Shown: positions 17,400 to 27,714, counted from the first letter of the stretch. The stretch is 64,000 bases of DNA from Herbaspirillum sp. alder98 (GCF_020179755.1 NZ_JAIUCY010000001.1:124001-188000); one strand, 5' to 3'. Numbers and translations: made by a program. Notes: generated from the letters alone by a model not told the origin.

Positions 17400-18353
17400 T
17401 TAAAACAGCTTTGCCAGCGGACGCTCGTAGAAACGATAGGTACACACCCCCATCAGCGCGCTGAACAACACGCACAGGACGAGATTGACCTCATCGACCG
17501 CACCACTGCCCGAAATGCCGATCCAGCGCACGAATTTATAGAACACTGGCAGCGTCAGCGTATGGATCAGGTAGATGCCATAGGAAGCCGAGCCCAACGT
17601 CACCCACAGCCCCTTCTTCACTTGCGGGATAAAGCAGGCACCGAGCACCATCAGGAAAGAAGGAACACCCCAGAACAGGAGGCGCCATACATCGGGGTCC
17701 GCTTGCAACAGGATCGACGCCACCAGCAGAGCGCTGCCGACGATAAACAATAACTTTCCGTTAGCCGCGCCCACGCGATTGACATAGCACCAGCCGGCCA
17801 GCATCCCAAGTGGAAACTCCAGCACCAGCGGCGGTATGCCGGCAAACACGATGCCTGCAGCCAGCAGCGCCGTCACGCTCAAAATTACATGTCTTGGATT
17901 AATTGCGATGACCACTGCCAGCAAGACATAGAACAACATCTCGAGTTCGAGCGTCCAGCCCGGCACCAGGACCGGATACTCAAATCCGGCGAAGCGGGAA
18001 ACGAACAGCAGCGAGAGCACCGCGTGCTGCAGATCGAATTCGGACTGCCTGAAGGCCGAGGGCACCAGCAGCACCAGCAACACGCAAGCGAGCGTGATGC
18101 TCCAGTACAGAGGCACGATGCGCTTGACCCGATTCTTTAAGAACTCCCATGGGCTACGCGGGTGGCTGTGCTGGACGTAGAACATCACGAAGCCGGAAAT
18201 GACGAAGAAGATGTCGACCCCGTTGGCCGCCCATTTCATCACCGGCTCAAGCACGTCCGTGGCATAGCCATAGGACGCGCCGATACCAAAGGCGTGATAG
18301 AAAACAATGTTGAGCGCCGCAATCGCCCTCAGGACCTGGATATTGTTGATCAT
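17400..18353 (-). CDS. ExoZ-like membrane acyltransferase (Acyltransferase_3)
   Basis: A 317-residue integral membrane protein with about ten helices. N-terminal INNIQVLRAIAALNIVFYHAFG and GVDIFFVISGFVMF are the Acyltransferase_3 marks; there is no SGNH domain. ExoZ-type proteins O-acetylate extracellular polysaccharides. It reads in the same direction as the Gtr module upstream but is separated from it by the MITE-like element, so may be transcribed separately. Confidence 0.88.
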   Translation of the reverse strand: MINNIQVLRAIAALNIVFYHAFGIGASYGYATDVLEPVMKWAANGVDIFFVISGFVMFYVQHSHPRSPWEFLKNRVKRIVPLYWSITLACVLLVLLVPSAFRQSEFDLQHAVLSLLFVSRFAGFEYPVLVPGWTLELEMLFYVLLAVVIAINPRHVILSVTALLAAGIVFAGIPPLVLEFPLGMLAGWCYVNRVGAANGKLLFIVGSALLVASILLQADPDVWRLLFWGVPSFLMVLGACFIPQVKKGLWVTLGSASYGIYLIHTLTLPVFYKFVRWIGISGSGAVDEVNLVLCVLFSALMGVCTYRFYERPLAKLF

Positions 18354-18407
18354 CGAATAAGAGAAGGATGTGCGCGGCGAAAGAAACTGCAGCGCAGGAT
18401 GACGGTG

Positions 18408-18492
18408 TCGACAGTTAGGGCCTGTTCAGACAACACTTGCCGGCCTCTCGCACTCGCAGATTTAATGTGAACAGGCCCTAGTATTCGACAGT
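18408..18492. mobile_element. MITE-like palindromic element with flanking 8-bp direct repeats
   Basis: TAGGGCCTGTTCA (18416-18428) and its exact reverse complement (18468-18480) enclose 39 bases. An 8-bp direct repeat, TCGACAGT, sits immediately left (18408-18415) and four bases beyond the right arm (18485-18492). That pattern suggests a non-autonomous insertion with a target-site duplication. The 39-base core codes for nothing. A long-loop transcription terminator is the main alternative. Confidence 0.45.
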
Positions 18493-18575
18493 GCCAGGTA
18501 TCAGCCACAACGTTGACGCAGGTCAACGATAGCCACTGGGCGTTAGTCGATAGACACCACCCCATCCGTCACAGT

Positions 18576-18956
18576 TCAACGATGCGCTGCCACCCCGAAG
18601 GTCCATACCCGATTGATGGAATAAGTCAGAACTAACACCACGGCCGTGGCAAACAGCTGGACCAGCATGTAGTTCAGACCGAGAACCTGGCTGAACACAT
18701 GCATGATCAAGCCATTCATCAACATGCCGAAGATGGCCGTGACGGCAAACTTGACGACACGCACCCGATGCGTTCCGGCCGAGTCTCTGAAAGTGAACCG
18801 GGCATTCAGGCAATAATTGACGATAGCGCCAAGGAAGGCGCCGATGACCGTCGCCGCGACCGGTTCGAGCACATGCAACCAGGACACGCTGGCTAACAGA
18901 AACGCATACTGGACCAGCGTACCGACAGCACCGACCATGGCATAGACAATGAACAC
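18576..18956 (-). CDS. GtrA-family membrane protein
   Basis: A 126-residue protein with four predicted membrane helices, family marks NYCLNARFTF and a C-terminal SINRVWTF. GtrA proteins are thought to flip undecaprenyl-phosphate-linked sugars made by GtrB. The start is GTG with AAGGAA just upstream. It is the last gene of the three-gene module with the GT-C protein and GtrB, which supports the role. Confidence 0.9.
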   Translation of the reverse strand: MFIVYAMVGAVGTLVQYAFLLASVSWLHVLEPVAATVIGAFLGAIVNYCLNARFTFRDSAGTHRVRVVKFAVTAIFGMLMNGLIMHVFSQVLGLNYMLVQLFATAVVLVLTYSINRVWTFGVAAHR

Positions 18957-18977
18957 GGGATTCCTTGATCGATTGGC

Positions 18978-20798
18978 TTAAAGAGCGCCGCCGCCCACGG
19001 CGGTGCCCCCACTAATGGTTTCCGGCGCCACCGGCGACGCCACACTGCCCTGGTCCAGCGCGCCATTGCGAGTAGCGCGCATGCGAACAACCAGCAGGAA
19101 GATGGCCGTCAGCAACAACGATATGAGCGACACCCAGTTGCCGATACGTTCTTGCGGCACCGCGCTACGCTTGACGCTGATCACGTGCGCGCCTGGACCG
19201 ACCTCGACAGCCAGCAGCTTGTAGTCGGTTGCAGTGGTGAGCGCATACGCATGCTGGCTATCGTCGGTGATGCTCCATCCGGGGAAACCATAAGCGGGCA
19301 AGGCGATCGTGGCCGGGCCAGTGGCCCGCACATTCAATTCAAACCGCGATGGATATCTTTCGGCCTTGAACGACACGATCTCAGCAGTGCCCGCCACCAC
19401 GGCCGGATAGCGACTCACTTCTTCGGCCGGCACCGGGGCCTTGGCGCCGGGCGGGAAGTATTCAGGCGGACTCATGCGCAGGCGGACATGCTCGGTGCCG
19501 GCAGGCTCCTCGGTGCGCGGGTCGGCATAAAGCTTCTTGCTCAGGAACGAACTCCCTGCGGCGAACCCGACCACCAGCAGCAGCGCCGCTACCTTGACAT
19601 ACTTGGCCAGCACCACATTGCGGCCCTGCTCGACCAGCACCTTGCCCGCCAGAACGAACAAGGTACAGAGGGCAAACTCCTGCACCACCAGCGCACGCCA
19701 CAAGAACTGGATCTTGCCCAAGGGCGACGGCGGCGTCACCAGCAGATTGAGTGCCCCCATCATGAAAATGAAGAAGAACACCACCACCGCAGACCACCAG
19801 ACTATATCGCCCAGCGCTTCGCGCGCAGCACCATCGGCGAGCGTACGACGACGACGCCAGCTCAACCACATCAGGGTCACCGCCGCCAGCGTATAGAAGC
19901 TTGCCACGCCGGCGATCATGGCAAATGACTTAGGCTTGTCGGGATCGAACGCGTGATGCAGGGCGGTCTGATCAATGCCCGAAAACATCAGGGCCGCCTG
20001 ATTCAGGAAAGGCAGCAAGGTGATGGCCGGCACCACGTAGCACGCAGCCAGGCCGACGCTCAACACTGCGGCGATGAGCAACGGCAGCAACTTCGCACGC
20101 AGCACCACTGCCAGGGGCACAGGCGCGGCGCCTTCCTGGCGTACAAATGCACGTAGCAGGACATACGGCACGGCCGCCATGGCGACCAGCATGCCGCTCA
20201 GCAAATGCGTGAGAAACAGGCCCGCACAACCGACAATGACCAGCGCCAGCGACTTCCAGTTCGCAGCACGGAACCAGCGTTGGAGTCCGGCAAAGATGAG
20301 CGGGATCCAGACGAAGGCCGCAAACTCGCCCATCGCTCCGCGCGCCATATAGTCGATTTGAAAATGATACGGCGCGATGCCATAGAACACTGCTGCGGCC
20401 AGCGCAATGGCGCCACGCGAAAAGCCCCGCGCCCATAGATAGAAAGTGCCGACAGAAGCCAGACTAAGCAAAAAGGTCGCGCTGACGATAACGCTGCCCA
20501 CCGGCAGTTGATGCCGCGAAAGCTGATCGACCAGCGCAAAGAAAAGCGACGTGAATGGCGGGTAGTAATACAGCACCGGCGCGCCCAGCCCGGCGAACTG
20601 ATCGGGAAGCCAGCGCGGGTAGAAACTGCCGGCGCGTACCGCATCCATCACCGACAACAACCAGGATATATGCGTGCGTGAATCGTGACCGCGGATGCTG
20701 CCGTGAATCAGCGGCTGGTAAAACACCAGCAAGGTGACCGCCAGCACGAACAGCAATGCGGCTATGCCGCGGCGATTGCCGCCTGATACGCTACTCAC
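18978..20798 (-). CDS. Large multi-spanning GT-C-like membrane protein
   Basis: 606 residues with about 12 hydrophobic segments and a C-terminal periplasmic-looking beta region (about 460-560). An acidic/His motif, GHDSRTH, follows the first membrane helix, as in GT-C enzymes that use lipid-linked sugars (the 6-pyruvoyl-tetrahydropterin-synthase-related membrane family). Between GtrA and GtrB genes it is most likely the transferase that moves the flipped sugar to its acceptor. Starts in an ATGA overlap with gtrB. Sugar and acceptor cannot be told from sequence. Confidence 0.7.
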   Translation of the reverse strand: MSSVSGGNRRGIAALLFVLAVTLLVFYQPLIHGSIRGHDSRTHISWLLSVMDAVRAGSFYPRWLPDQFAGLGAPVLYYYPPFTSLFFALVDQLSRHQLPVGSVIVSATFLLSLASVGTFYLWARGFSRGAIALAAAVFYGIAPYHFQIDYMARGAMGEFAAFVWIPLIFAGLQRWFRAANWKSLALVIVGCAGLFLTHLLSGMLVAMAAVPYVLLRAFVRQEGAAPVPLAVVLRAKLLPLLIAAVLSVGLAACYVVPAITLLPFLNQAALMFSGIDQTALHHAFDPDKPKSFAMIAGVASFYTLAAVTLMWLSWRRRRTLADGAAREALGDIVWWSAVVVFFFIFMMGALNLLVTPPSPLGKIQFLWRALVVQEFALCTLFVLAGKVLVEQGRNVVLAKYVKVAALLLVVGFAAGSSFLSKKLYADPRTEEPAGTEHVRLRMSPPEYFPPGAKAPVPAEEVSRYPAVVAGTAEIVSFKAERYPSRFELNVRATGPATIALPAYGFPGWSITDDSQHAYALTTATDYKLLAVEVGPGAHVISVKRSAVPQERIGNWVSLISLLLTAIFLLVVRMRATRNGALDQGSVASPVAPETISGGTAVGGGAL

Positions 20799-21820
20799 GA
20801 TACAACCTGGCTGACTGTCTTCACGCGCGATGCCTGGATCTTCTTTCTGATCAGGTAGACCGGCCGGTTCTTGGTCTCGAAATAGATACGGCCGATGTAT
20901 TCACCCAGCACGCCGATGCCGATCAGCTGAATCCCGCCCAGCAGCAGCACAGCGGTTGCCAGAGAGGCATAGCCGGGTACGTCCACGCCAAAGATCAGGG
21001 TACGCACTGTCAACCAGATGCCGCGCAAGATAGCCAGCGCGGCGATCAAGCCGCCCATGTAACTCCAGACGCGCAACGGCAAGGTGCTGAAGCTGGTGAA
21101 GCCTTCCAATGCAAAATTCCATAGCTTCCAGCCGGAAAACTTGGTTTCGCCCGCCACCCGCTGCTCGCGCACGTAGTCGACCGTGGTCGTCTTGAAGCCG
21201 ACCCAGGCAAACAGGCCCTTCATGAACCGTCGCGATTCGGGAAGCGACTTCAGTGCGTCGACGACCGAGCGGCTCATCAAGCGAAAATCGCCAACGTTCT
21301 CAGGAATCTTGATGTCGGCGATCTTGTTATGGGCGCGATAGAACCACAAGGCCGTCATCTTCTTCAACGAGGTATCGGAGTCGCGATTGACGCGCCGCGC
21401 CAGCACCACTTCGTAACCCTCGCGCCATTTCTCGAGCAACTTGGGGATCACATTGGGCGGATCCTGCAAGTCGGCATCGAAGGGAATAACGACGTCGCCG
21501 CGCGCACTTTCGATGGCGGCGGTCAGCGCGGCTTCCTTGCCGAAGTTGCGGGTCAGCTCCACCACAACGATGCGTCCGTCGACCAATGCCTTGGCAGCCA
21601 GCATCTCCAGCGTGGCGTCGCGGCTTCCATCGTCCACGCATACGATCTCGAAATCCGTCCCGGGAATCGCCTCAAGCGCCGGAATCACCGTCGCGAAGAA
21701 AACCTCGATGGTCTCTTCCTCGTTATAGAACGGGACGACCAGCGATATCAGGGGGTGCTCTACCTGTGCCGTGGGCAAAGGCAGTTCGGCAATGATGGTG
21801 GCGTCGTTATAGTTATTCAT
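20795..21820 (-). CDS. GtrB-type undecaprenyl-phosphate glycosyltransferase (GT2)
   Basis: 341 residues: a GT-A catalytic domain with LVVPFYNEEETI, CVDDGSRD and FDADLQDPP (nucleotide-sugar and metal binding), then two C-terminal membrane helices (about 255-320), the standard GtrB/DPM1-like layout. It transfers a sugar to undecaprenyl phosphate on the inner face for the GtrA flippase. The ATG at 21820 starts the conserved protein; the same frame is open for 108 codons upstream but that part has no GT character. Four-base overlap with the next gene. Confidence 0.92.
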   Translation of the reverse strand: MNNYNDATIIAELPLPTAQVEHPLISLVVPFYNEEETIEVFFATVIPALEAIPGTDFEIVCVDDGSRDATLEMLAAKALVDGRIVVVELTRNFGKEAALTAAIESARGDVVIPFDADLQDPPNVIPKLLEKWREGYEVVLARRVNRDSDTSLKKMTALWFYRAHNKIADIKIPENVGDFRLMSRSVVDALKSLPESRRFMKGLFAWVGFKTTTVDYVREQRVAGETKFSGWKLWNFALEGFTSFSTLPLRVWSYMGGLIAALAILRGIWLTVRTLIFGVDVPGYASLATAVLLLGGIQLIGIGVLGEYIGRIYFETKNRPVYLIRKKIQASRVKTVSQVVS

Positions 21821-22303
21821 GATGGTGAGAGACGTTGAAATCGAGACTGACGTTAGTCGAACGGTTCTCCCTATTCCACGTAGCTTGATTGGGCGCCACG
21901 AGACGACGCAATCGAGAAAGGGAAACCGGTGCGACACGAATGAACTTTGCGGCAAACAGCAAGAGCGCATAGTGCTGCGGTGCAACCAACTACTCAAGCT
22001 GATGCCGATCGATAGCGACTTCTTGACCGCCAAAAACCCTGGAGAACTCTTAGAATTATTAGGATAGAACGATAGCAAATTTCGCCTGAATAACGAACAT
22101 CTTTTAACGACTTTCAGGACCTGATCCGCGTCTATTTTCATCAAATATTGCTGTGCCGCACCATACCAAGGTTTTCTGACGATAAAAAGGGTTTTAACGC
22201 TGAGCCTTGAGCATCACAAGCAATGCAGCAACCGACTTAAGCAACCCACGACAAGCACAGCGGCTCTCTTTTTTCACGGCGCGACATAGCGCCATAATGA
22301 CGC
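21821..22303. other. Intergenic region between Gtr module and EPS locus
   Basis: About 480 bases holding the presumed promoter of the gtrB operon. The gtrB reading frame continues open here, but composition is not protein-like. No tRNA or sRNA recognised. Confidence 0.5.
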
Positions 22304-22336
22304 AAAAAAGCCGTATTGAGCATTCTCAATACGGCT
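22304..22336 (-). terminator. Intrinsic terminator closing the EPS locus
   Basis: On the minus strand AGCCGTATTGAG / CTCAATACGGCT forms a perfect 12-bp stem with a four-base loop, followed by six T. It lies 49 bases after the last EPS gene and is the first clear terminator found in the 29 kb of same-strand genes. Confidence 0.95.
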
Positions 22337-22384
22337 TCCCGATTTCATAACAAAAATCTTGTTTGAAAATCGATTTTCTGCGTG

Positions 22385-23803
22385 TCAAACCCGCTTATAA
22401 ATATCCTCAAACCGCACGATGTCATCTTCCCCAAGATAACTTCCCGATTGCACTTCGATAAGGTGCAATGGCAACTTGCCCGGGTTTTCCAGACGGTGCG
22501 TGATCCCGATGGGCAGGTAGATGGATTCGTTCTCGCTGAGCAGCTTGACCTCTTCGCCGCGCGTCACCAGCGCCGTGCCGCTCACCACCACCCAGTGTTC
22601 GGCGCGGTGATGGTGCATCTGCAATGACAACTTCTCGCCCGGCTTGACGATGATGCGCTTGACCTGGAAGCGCTCGCCCTCGGCCACGCTTTCATAACTG
22701 CCCCATGGACGGTACACCCGCTTGTGATGCACGTGCTCGGTGCGGCCCGACGACTTCAGCGTGTCGACGATCTTCTTGACGTCCTGCACGCTGTCCTTAT
22801 GGGCCACCAGCACCGCATCGTCGGTTTCGACGATGATCAGGTCTTCAACGCCCAGCGCCGCCACCATGCGCCCCTCGGCGCGCACCAGGGTGTTGCTGAC
22901 GTCCTGCAGCAGCACGTCGCCACGGGTGACGTTGCCGTTGACGTCGCTTTCCTGCACCGCCCACAGCGCGCTCCACGAACCGACATCACTCCAGCCGATG
23001 TCGGCCAACACCACGACTGCCTTCTTGGTCTTCTCCATCACCGCATAGTCGATCGACTCGGACGGCGTGGCTTCGAAGCTGGCCTGGTCGAGGCGGCAGA
23101 AATCAAGGTCTTCGTAGCCCTTGCCGACGGCTTGTTCGACCGGCGCGGCGATATCGGGACGATGAATCTGCAGTTCCTGCAGGTAGTCAGAGGCCTTGAA
23201 CAGGAACATGCCGCTGTTCCACGAATAATTGCCTTCGGCGAGAAAGGCATTGGCCGTGGCCAGGTCCGGCTTCTCAACGAACTTGTCGACCACATAGCCA
23301 TCGACCACGCCCGGCACGGCGCTACCGCGGCGAATATAACCGTACCCGGTTTCCGGCGACGAAGGCAGGATGCCGAAGGTGGCAAGGGCGCCACCCGCCA
23401 CCGCCTTGGCGGCACGCGAAACGGCATCCTGGAAAGCGGCAACATCGTTGATCACGTGGTCAGCCGGCAGCACCAGCATGACGGCTTCGGGGTCGTGCCG
23501 GGCCAGCAGGTGGGCGGCAGCGGCAACCGCCGGGGCGGTGTTCTTGCCGACCGGTTCCAGCATGATGCCCAGCGGCTTGATACCGATCTCGCGCATCTGC
23601 TCGGCCACCATGAAACGGTGGTCGTTACCGCAGACGAACAACGGCGGCATGATCTCTGGCCAACGGCTGACGCGGGACACGGTGTCCTGCAGCATGGTGC
23701 GGTCACCCACCACCGAAATCAGTTGCTTGGGCAAAGCGGCGCGCGACAGCGGCCACAGGCGGGTGCCGGACCCGCCGGAGAGAATGACGGGATAGATTTT
23801 CAT
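22385..23803 (-). CDS. manC: Mannose-1-phosphate guanylyltransferase / mannose-6-phosphate isomerase
   Basis: Bifunctional type II PMI: makes GDP-mannose from mannose-1-phosphate and GTP, and interconverts fructose-6-P and mannose-6-P. N-terminal nucleotidyltransferase motif GGSGTRLWPLSR, middle segment FVEKPDLATA, and the C-terminal cupin with YRPWGSYES and KPGEKLSLQMHHHRAEHW. 472 residues, normal. AGGAAG precedes the ATG at 23803. It is the last gene of the EPS locus. A phosphomannomutase to complete the pathway is not in the window. Confidence 0.95.
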   Translation of the reverse strand: MKIYPVILSGGSGTRLWPLSRAALPKQLISVVGDRTMLQDTVSRVSRWPEIMPPLFVCGNDHRFMVAEQMREIGIKPLGIMLEPVGKNTAPAVAAAAHLLARHDPEAVMLVLPADHVINDVAAFQDAVSRAAKAVAGGALATFGILPSSPETGYGYIRRGSAVPGVVDGYVVDKFVEKPDLATANAFLAEGNYSWNSGMFLFKASDYLQELQIHRPDIAAPVEQAVGKGYEDLDFCRLDQASFEATPSESIDYAVMEKTKKAVVVLADIGWSDVGSWSALWAVQESDVNGNVTRGDVLLQDVSNTLVRAEGRMVAALGVEDLIIVETDDAVLVAHKDSVQDVKKIVDTLKSSGRTEHVHHKRVYRPWGSYESVAEGERFQVKRIIVKPGEKLSLQMHHHRAEHWVVVSGTALVTRGEEVKLLSENESIYLPIGITHRLENPGKLPLHLIEVQSGSYLGEDDIVRFEDIYKRV

Positions 23804-23824
23804 GACTTCCTCGCTATGCATGGT

Positions 23825-24955
23825 TTAGGCGCCCTGGCGCGCCGTCTTGCGCCGATCGCGCGCATCGTTCCAGTGATTGTCGGTGTATTCCGAAATGTGC
23901 TTCATCTGGCCATCGCGGGTGACGCTGTAGTCGCCGCAGACGACGGATTCCTCGACCTTGGTGCCGGGCGCGGTGCGAGTGTACTCGAACAGCACGCTGC
24001 GAATCACTTCCGAACCCGAGCAAATATGACTGCCATGCCCGATCCAGGTCGGCCCGACAATCTTGCTACCCGCCTCGACGTGGGTCCCGGCACCGATATA
24101 GACCGGGCCCTCGATGGTGGTTCCTTCCCATTCGATGCGGGTATTGAGACCGACCCACAGCCCCTCTTCGATCTGCGTGCCCGGCACATACATCTGCGCC
24201 ACCTTGCCGCTGAGCACACTCTGCAGCACCGACCAGAAATCGATCACGTTGCCGATGTCGATCCAGTTGAAGAAACGCTTCTGGGCATAGAACGGCACTT
24301 TCTTCTCGACCAGCAGCGGGAACAGCTCGGAACCGATATCGAACACGGTGTTGCTGGGGATCATATCCAGCACTTCGGGTTCCATGATGTAGATACCGGT
24401 ACTGGCCAGGGTCGACTTGGCCTCTTCAGGGGATGGTTTTTCCTGGAACGACAAGACCTGCCCGGTTTCAGGATCGGCCACCACCACGCCATAGCTCGAC
24501 ACCTGGTCCAGCGCGACCTCTTTGGTGATGACGCTGACCAGTGCGCCCTTGCGGCGATGTTCGAACAGTGCCGAGCGAATGTCGAGGTCGATCAATGCAT
24601 CGCCGCAGATGACCAGCGTGGTCTCGTCGAAGAAGCCGCCGAACTCCTGGATCTTCTTCATGCCGCCGGCCGAGCCGATCGGATGCGGATGCACTTCGCC
24701 GGCATCGTCCACGTAGCCTTCAAAGGAATAACCGATGCGCGCGCCGAAGCGCTGGCCGTCGCCAAAGTAGTTTTCGATCTTCTGGTGCAGGTAACTGACA
24801 TTGATCATGATGTCATGGATGCCGAACTTGACCAGATGCTCGACCAGGTATTCCAGCACCGGCTTGCCCAGGATCGGGATCATCGGCTTGGGCAGTTCAT
24901 AGGTCAATGGACGGACTCGGGTGCCTTTCCCGGCGGCCAGGATCATCGCTTTCAT
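23825..24955 (-). CDS. Nucleotide-sugar pyrophosphorylase (mannose-1-P guanylyltransferase / glucose-1-P type)
   Basis: 376 residues: an N-terminal nucleotidyltransferase with AAGKGTRVRPLTYELPKPM and CGDALIDLD, and a C-terminal left-handed beta-helix of hexapeptide repeats (about 255-350). This layout is that of GMPPB-like and RfbA-like NDP-hexose pyrophosphorylases. Since ManC next door also makes GDP-mannose, this one may supply a different donor. Substrate not resolvable by eye. Confidence 0.85.
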   Translation of the reverse strand: MKAMILAAGKGTRVRPLTYELPKPMIPILGKPVLEYLVEHLVKFGIHDIMINVSYLHQKIENYFGDGQRFGARIGYSFEGYVDDAGEVHPHPIGSAGGMKKIQEFGGFFDETTLVICGDALIDLDIRSALFEHRRKGALVSVITKEVALDQVSSYGVVVADPETGQVLSFQEKPSPEEAKSTLASTGIYIMEPEVLDMIPSNTVFDIGSELFPLLVEKKVPFYAQKRFFNWIDIGNVIDFWSVLQSVLSGKVAQMYVPGTQIEEGLWVGLNTRIEWEGTTIEGPVYIGAGTHVEAGSKIVGPTWIGHGSHICSGSEVIRSVLFEYTRTAPGTKVEESVVCGDYSVTRDGQMKHISEYTDNHWNDARDRRKTARQGA

Positions 24956-25028
24956 GTGTTCTCTCTGTCTGTTTTCTAATTGATTGGCACGGACCGCATC
25001 GCCGATGACGATGCGGCGTCCTGCATCA

Positions 25029-26351
25029 TCAGCGGCGGCCGATCGCGAAATACTCGATGCCGCGCTTGCGCATCTGCGACGGCGTATAGAGATTGCGACC
25101 GTCGAAGATCACCGGATTCTTCAGGCTGCTCTTGATGGCGTCGAAGTTGGGCACACGGAATTCTTTCCATTCGGTCACGATCACCAGCGCCTCGGCGCCG
25201 GTCAGGGCGTCCTGCGGCGAAGTGGCGTACGACAGGCGGTCATCATTGCCGTAGATGCGGCGGGTCTCGTCCATCGCCACCGGGTCGTAGGCGCGCACCC
25301 GGGCGCCCATGTCCCACAGTCCTTCGATGACCACCCGGCTCGACGCTTCGCGCATGTCGTCGGTGTTGGGCTTGAATGCCAGGCCCCACAGCGCAAAGGT
25401 CATGCCGCGCAGGTCGCTGCCGAAATGGCTGCGGATCTTGTCGAGCAACACGTGCTTCTGCGCCTCGTTGGCCTCTTCCACCGCGTGCAGCACCTTGAGC
25501 CGGCGGCCGCCTTCGTCAGCGGTGCGAATCAGCGCCTGCACGTCCTTGGGGAAGCACGAACCGCCGTAGCCGCAACCCGGATACAGGAAGTGAAAACCGA
25601 TGCGGGGGTCGGAACCGATACCCACGCGAATCTGCTCGATGTCGGCGCCCAGGTCGTCGGCCAGGTTGGCCAGCTCGTTCATGAACGAGATACGGGTGGC
25701 CAGCATGGCATTGGCGGCGTACTTGGTCAGTTCGGCCGAACGCACGTCCATGACGATCACGCGATCGTGGTTGCGGATGAACGGCGCATAGAGCTCGCGC
25801 ATGGCGGTGATGGCACGTTCGCTGTCGGCGCCGATGACGATGCGGTCAGGCCGCATGAAGTCTTCGACGGCGGCGCCTTCTTTCAGGAATTCAGGGTTCG
25901 ACACCACATCGAAGGGCGTTTCCAGCTTGCGCGCCGCCAGCTCTTCGAGGATCGCCGCACGCACCTTGTCCCCGGTGCCGACCGGCACGGTCGACTTGTC
26001 GATGACGATCTTGTAGTCGGTCATGTATTTGCCGACATTGCGCGCCGCCGACACGACGTACTTCAGGTCGGCCGAGCCATCTTCGTCGGGCGGCGTGCCC
26101 ACGGCGATGAACTGCAATTCACCGAAAGCCACCGATTCGGCGATATCGGTGCTGAACTTCAGACGGCCGGAGGCGACGTTACGCTGCACCATGTCCTGCA
26201 GGCCCGGTTCGTGGATCGGGATGCCGCCCTCGCGCAGGATGCGGATCTTGTTCTCGTCCAGATCGAGGCAGAGAACGTCGTTACCCATTTCCGCCAGGCA
26301 AGTGCCCGTGACCAGGCCAACGTAGCCAGTACCAATGACAGTTATCTTCAT
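25029..26351 (-). CDS. ugd: UDP-glucose 6-dehydrogenase
   Basis: Oxidises UDP-glucose to UDP-glucuronate using two NAD+. N-terminal Rossmann motif [25 protein letters not shown], catalytic Cys266 in [12 protein letters not shown], and the C-terminal UDP-binding domain ([16 protein letters not shown]). 440 residues, normal. Its position among glycosyltransferase genes points to uronic acid in the polymer. Confidence 0.97.
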   Translation of the reverse strand: MKITVIGTGYVGLVTGTCLAEMGNDVLCLDLDENKIRILREGGIPIHEPGLQDMVQRNVASGRLKFSTDIAESVAFGELQFIAVGTPPDEDGSADLKYVVSAARNVGKYMTDYKIVIDKSTVPVGTGDKVRAAILEELAARKLETPFDVVSNPEFLKEGAAVEDFMRPDRIVIGADSERAITAMRELYAPFIRNHDRVIVMDVRSAELTKYAANAMLATRISFMNELANLADDLGADIEQIRVGIGSDPRIGFHFLYPGCGYGGSCFPKDVQALIRTADEGGRRLKVLHAVEEANEAQKHVLLDKIRSHFGSDLRGMTFALWGLAFKPNTDDMREASSRVVIEGLWDMGARVRAYDPVAMDETRRIYGNDDRLSYATSPQDALTGAEALVIVTEWKEFRVPNFDAIKSSLKNPVIFDGRNLYTPSQMRKRGIEYFAIGRR

Positions 26352-26430
26352 TTTGTTTCCCTAATCAAATAAACCTTCACGGAAAACCGCCGTCGCCATC
26401 CGGCTGACGCGGTTCTTGCATGTCTCCGTC

Positions 26431-27714
26431 TTATTGTGTGACCTGCACCGTCTGACTGGCCGGCGCATCCTTGCAAAGGAAGGCCGCGCCCCACAGGATC
26501 GCTGCAAGCAAAAAATGTGCGAATACGAACGCGCCGATCAGCCCCGGCACGCCCTTGAACCAGATACCGGCCACCAGCACGAAGCCGAAGCCCACTGCCG
26601 ACAGGCTGAAGATGGCCGCGCGCAAGCCTTGGCGCCCGGCGCCGGTCAAGGCATCGGCAGCCGGATACTGCAAGGCAATGAATGGCAGGGCCAGCGACAA
26701 CCCGATGGTGACATCGACACTGCCGGCAAAGTCATGCCCCAGCACATGCGGCGCAAACAGCGCAGCGCCTGCCACCGCCGCGGCCGACAGGATGCCGGTA
26801 CCGAACAGGGCCGGCGCCACCCGCAACGCATAACGCCGGCTGGCCGCCATGCCGTTGGCGCCATGCTGGAAGAACTTGGGGTAGAAGATGCGCGTCATCA
26901 CCTGCATCGGAAACAAACCTAGCTGCAGGATGCGCGACGCTGCCCCATACACGCCCAGCGAATAGGCATCGGCAAACCGCGACAGCACCATGCGGTCGAG
27001 GTTGCTCTGCATCGAGCGCGCGCCCTGATTGACGCAGAACAAAAAGCCGCTCTTCATCTCCGAACCCAGCCAGACCATGCGCGGCGCACCATACATGCGC
27101 GCGCCCAGCCAGCCATAGAACAACATCATCAGCACCGACTGCACCGTCAGGAACAGGATCCAGTCGTCCAGCGCACTGCGCTTGAGCACCACGAAGAACG
27201 CCAGCGCCACCGCCAGGCGCGCCACCACGGTTGCTACTCGCACCCAGCCGGCGCGCGCCGTATGACCATGCGCCACCATCACCAGTTCGGTCGAGGCCGA
27301 CACCCGCGCCAGGCCGATCTCGGCAAACAGCGCTACCACGATGAAGGGCAGATCGACTTCGACCCGCATGACGCCGGTGGCCACCAGCGTGCCGACCAAC
27401 ACTGCAATGGGCAAGGTGATGGCAATGGTCACCAGCATATTGCCGTAGTAGGTGGCAAACCTGCTCTTGTCACGCGACACGGCACGCACCAGCAAGTCGG
27501 CGCCGCCCATGCCGATCAGCTCGACCCCGACCGCCACGATCGCCAGCAAGGCGGTGTAACGGCCGAACTGTTCCACGCCCAGTCCGCGCGCGGTGACCGC
27601 GAAGGTCACCAGTTGCAGGCCCAGTGCGCCCATGGTCGGCACCATGGTCGAGACGATGGTCCAGAGCCGGAACTTGGCCTCCAGCCTGGCCAGCAAACCG
27701 TCGGCCTTAGCCAT
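26431..27714 (-). CDS. Wzx-like polysaccharide repeat-unit flippase
   Basis: A 427-residue membrane protein with about 12-14 helices of the MATE-like MOP superfamily, N-terminal layout TMGALGLQLVTFAVTARGLGVEQFGRYTALL-type typical of Wzx (only the family pattern is cited here). It would flip the undecaprenyl-linked repeat unit to the periplasm. It sits between ugd and glycosyltransferases and is the only flippase of this family in the locus. Confidence 0.88.
   Translation of the reverse strand: MAKADGLLARLEAKFRLWTIVSTMVPTMGALGLQLVTFAVTARGLGVEQFGRYTALLAIVAVGVELIGMGGADLLVRAVSRDKSRFATYYGNMLVTIAITLPIAVLVGTLVATGVMRVEVDLPFIVVALFAEIGLARVSASTELVMVAHGHTARAGWVRVATVVARLAVALAFFVVLKRSALDDWILFLTVQSVLMMLFYGWLGARMYGAPRMVWLGSEMKSGFLFCVNQGARSMQSNLDRMVLSRFADAYSLGVYGAASRILQLGLFPMQVMTRIFYPKFFQHGANGMAASRRYALRVAPALFGTGILSAAAVAGAALFAPHVLGHDFAGSVDVTIGLSLALPFIALQYPAADALTGAGRQGLRAAIFSLSAVGFGFVLVAGIWFKGVPGLIGAFVFAHFLLAAILWGAAFLCKDAPASQTVQVTQ

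Noticed and set aside
21821-22144. N-terminal extension of GtrB
   Set aside because: Frame is open but the residues are Ser/Arg-rich without GT or signal features; the conserved protein starts at 21820.
22724-24979. A 751-codon open frame on the plus strand
   Set aside because: It lies antisense to manC and the pyrophosphorylase gene, both clear families, and has the His/Arg/Gln-rich composition of a codon-bias shadow.
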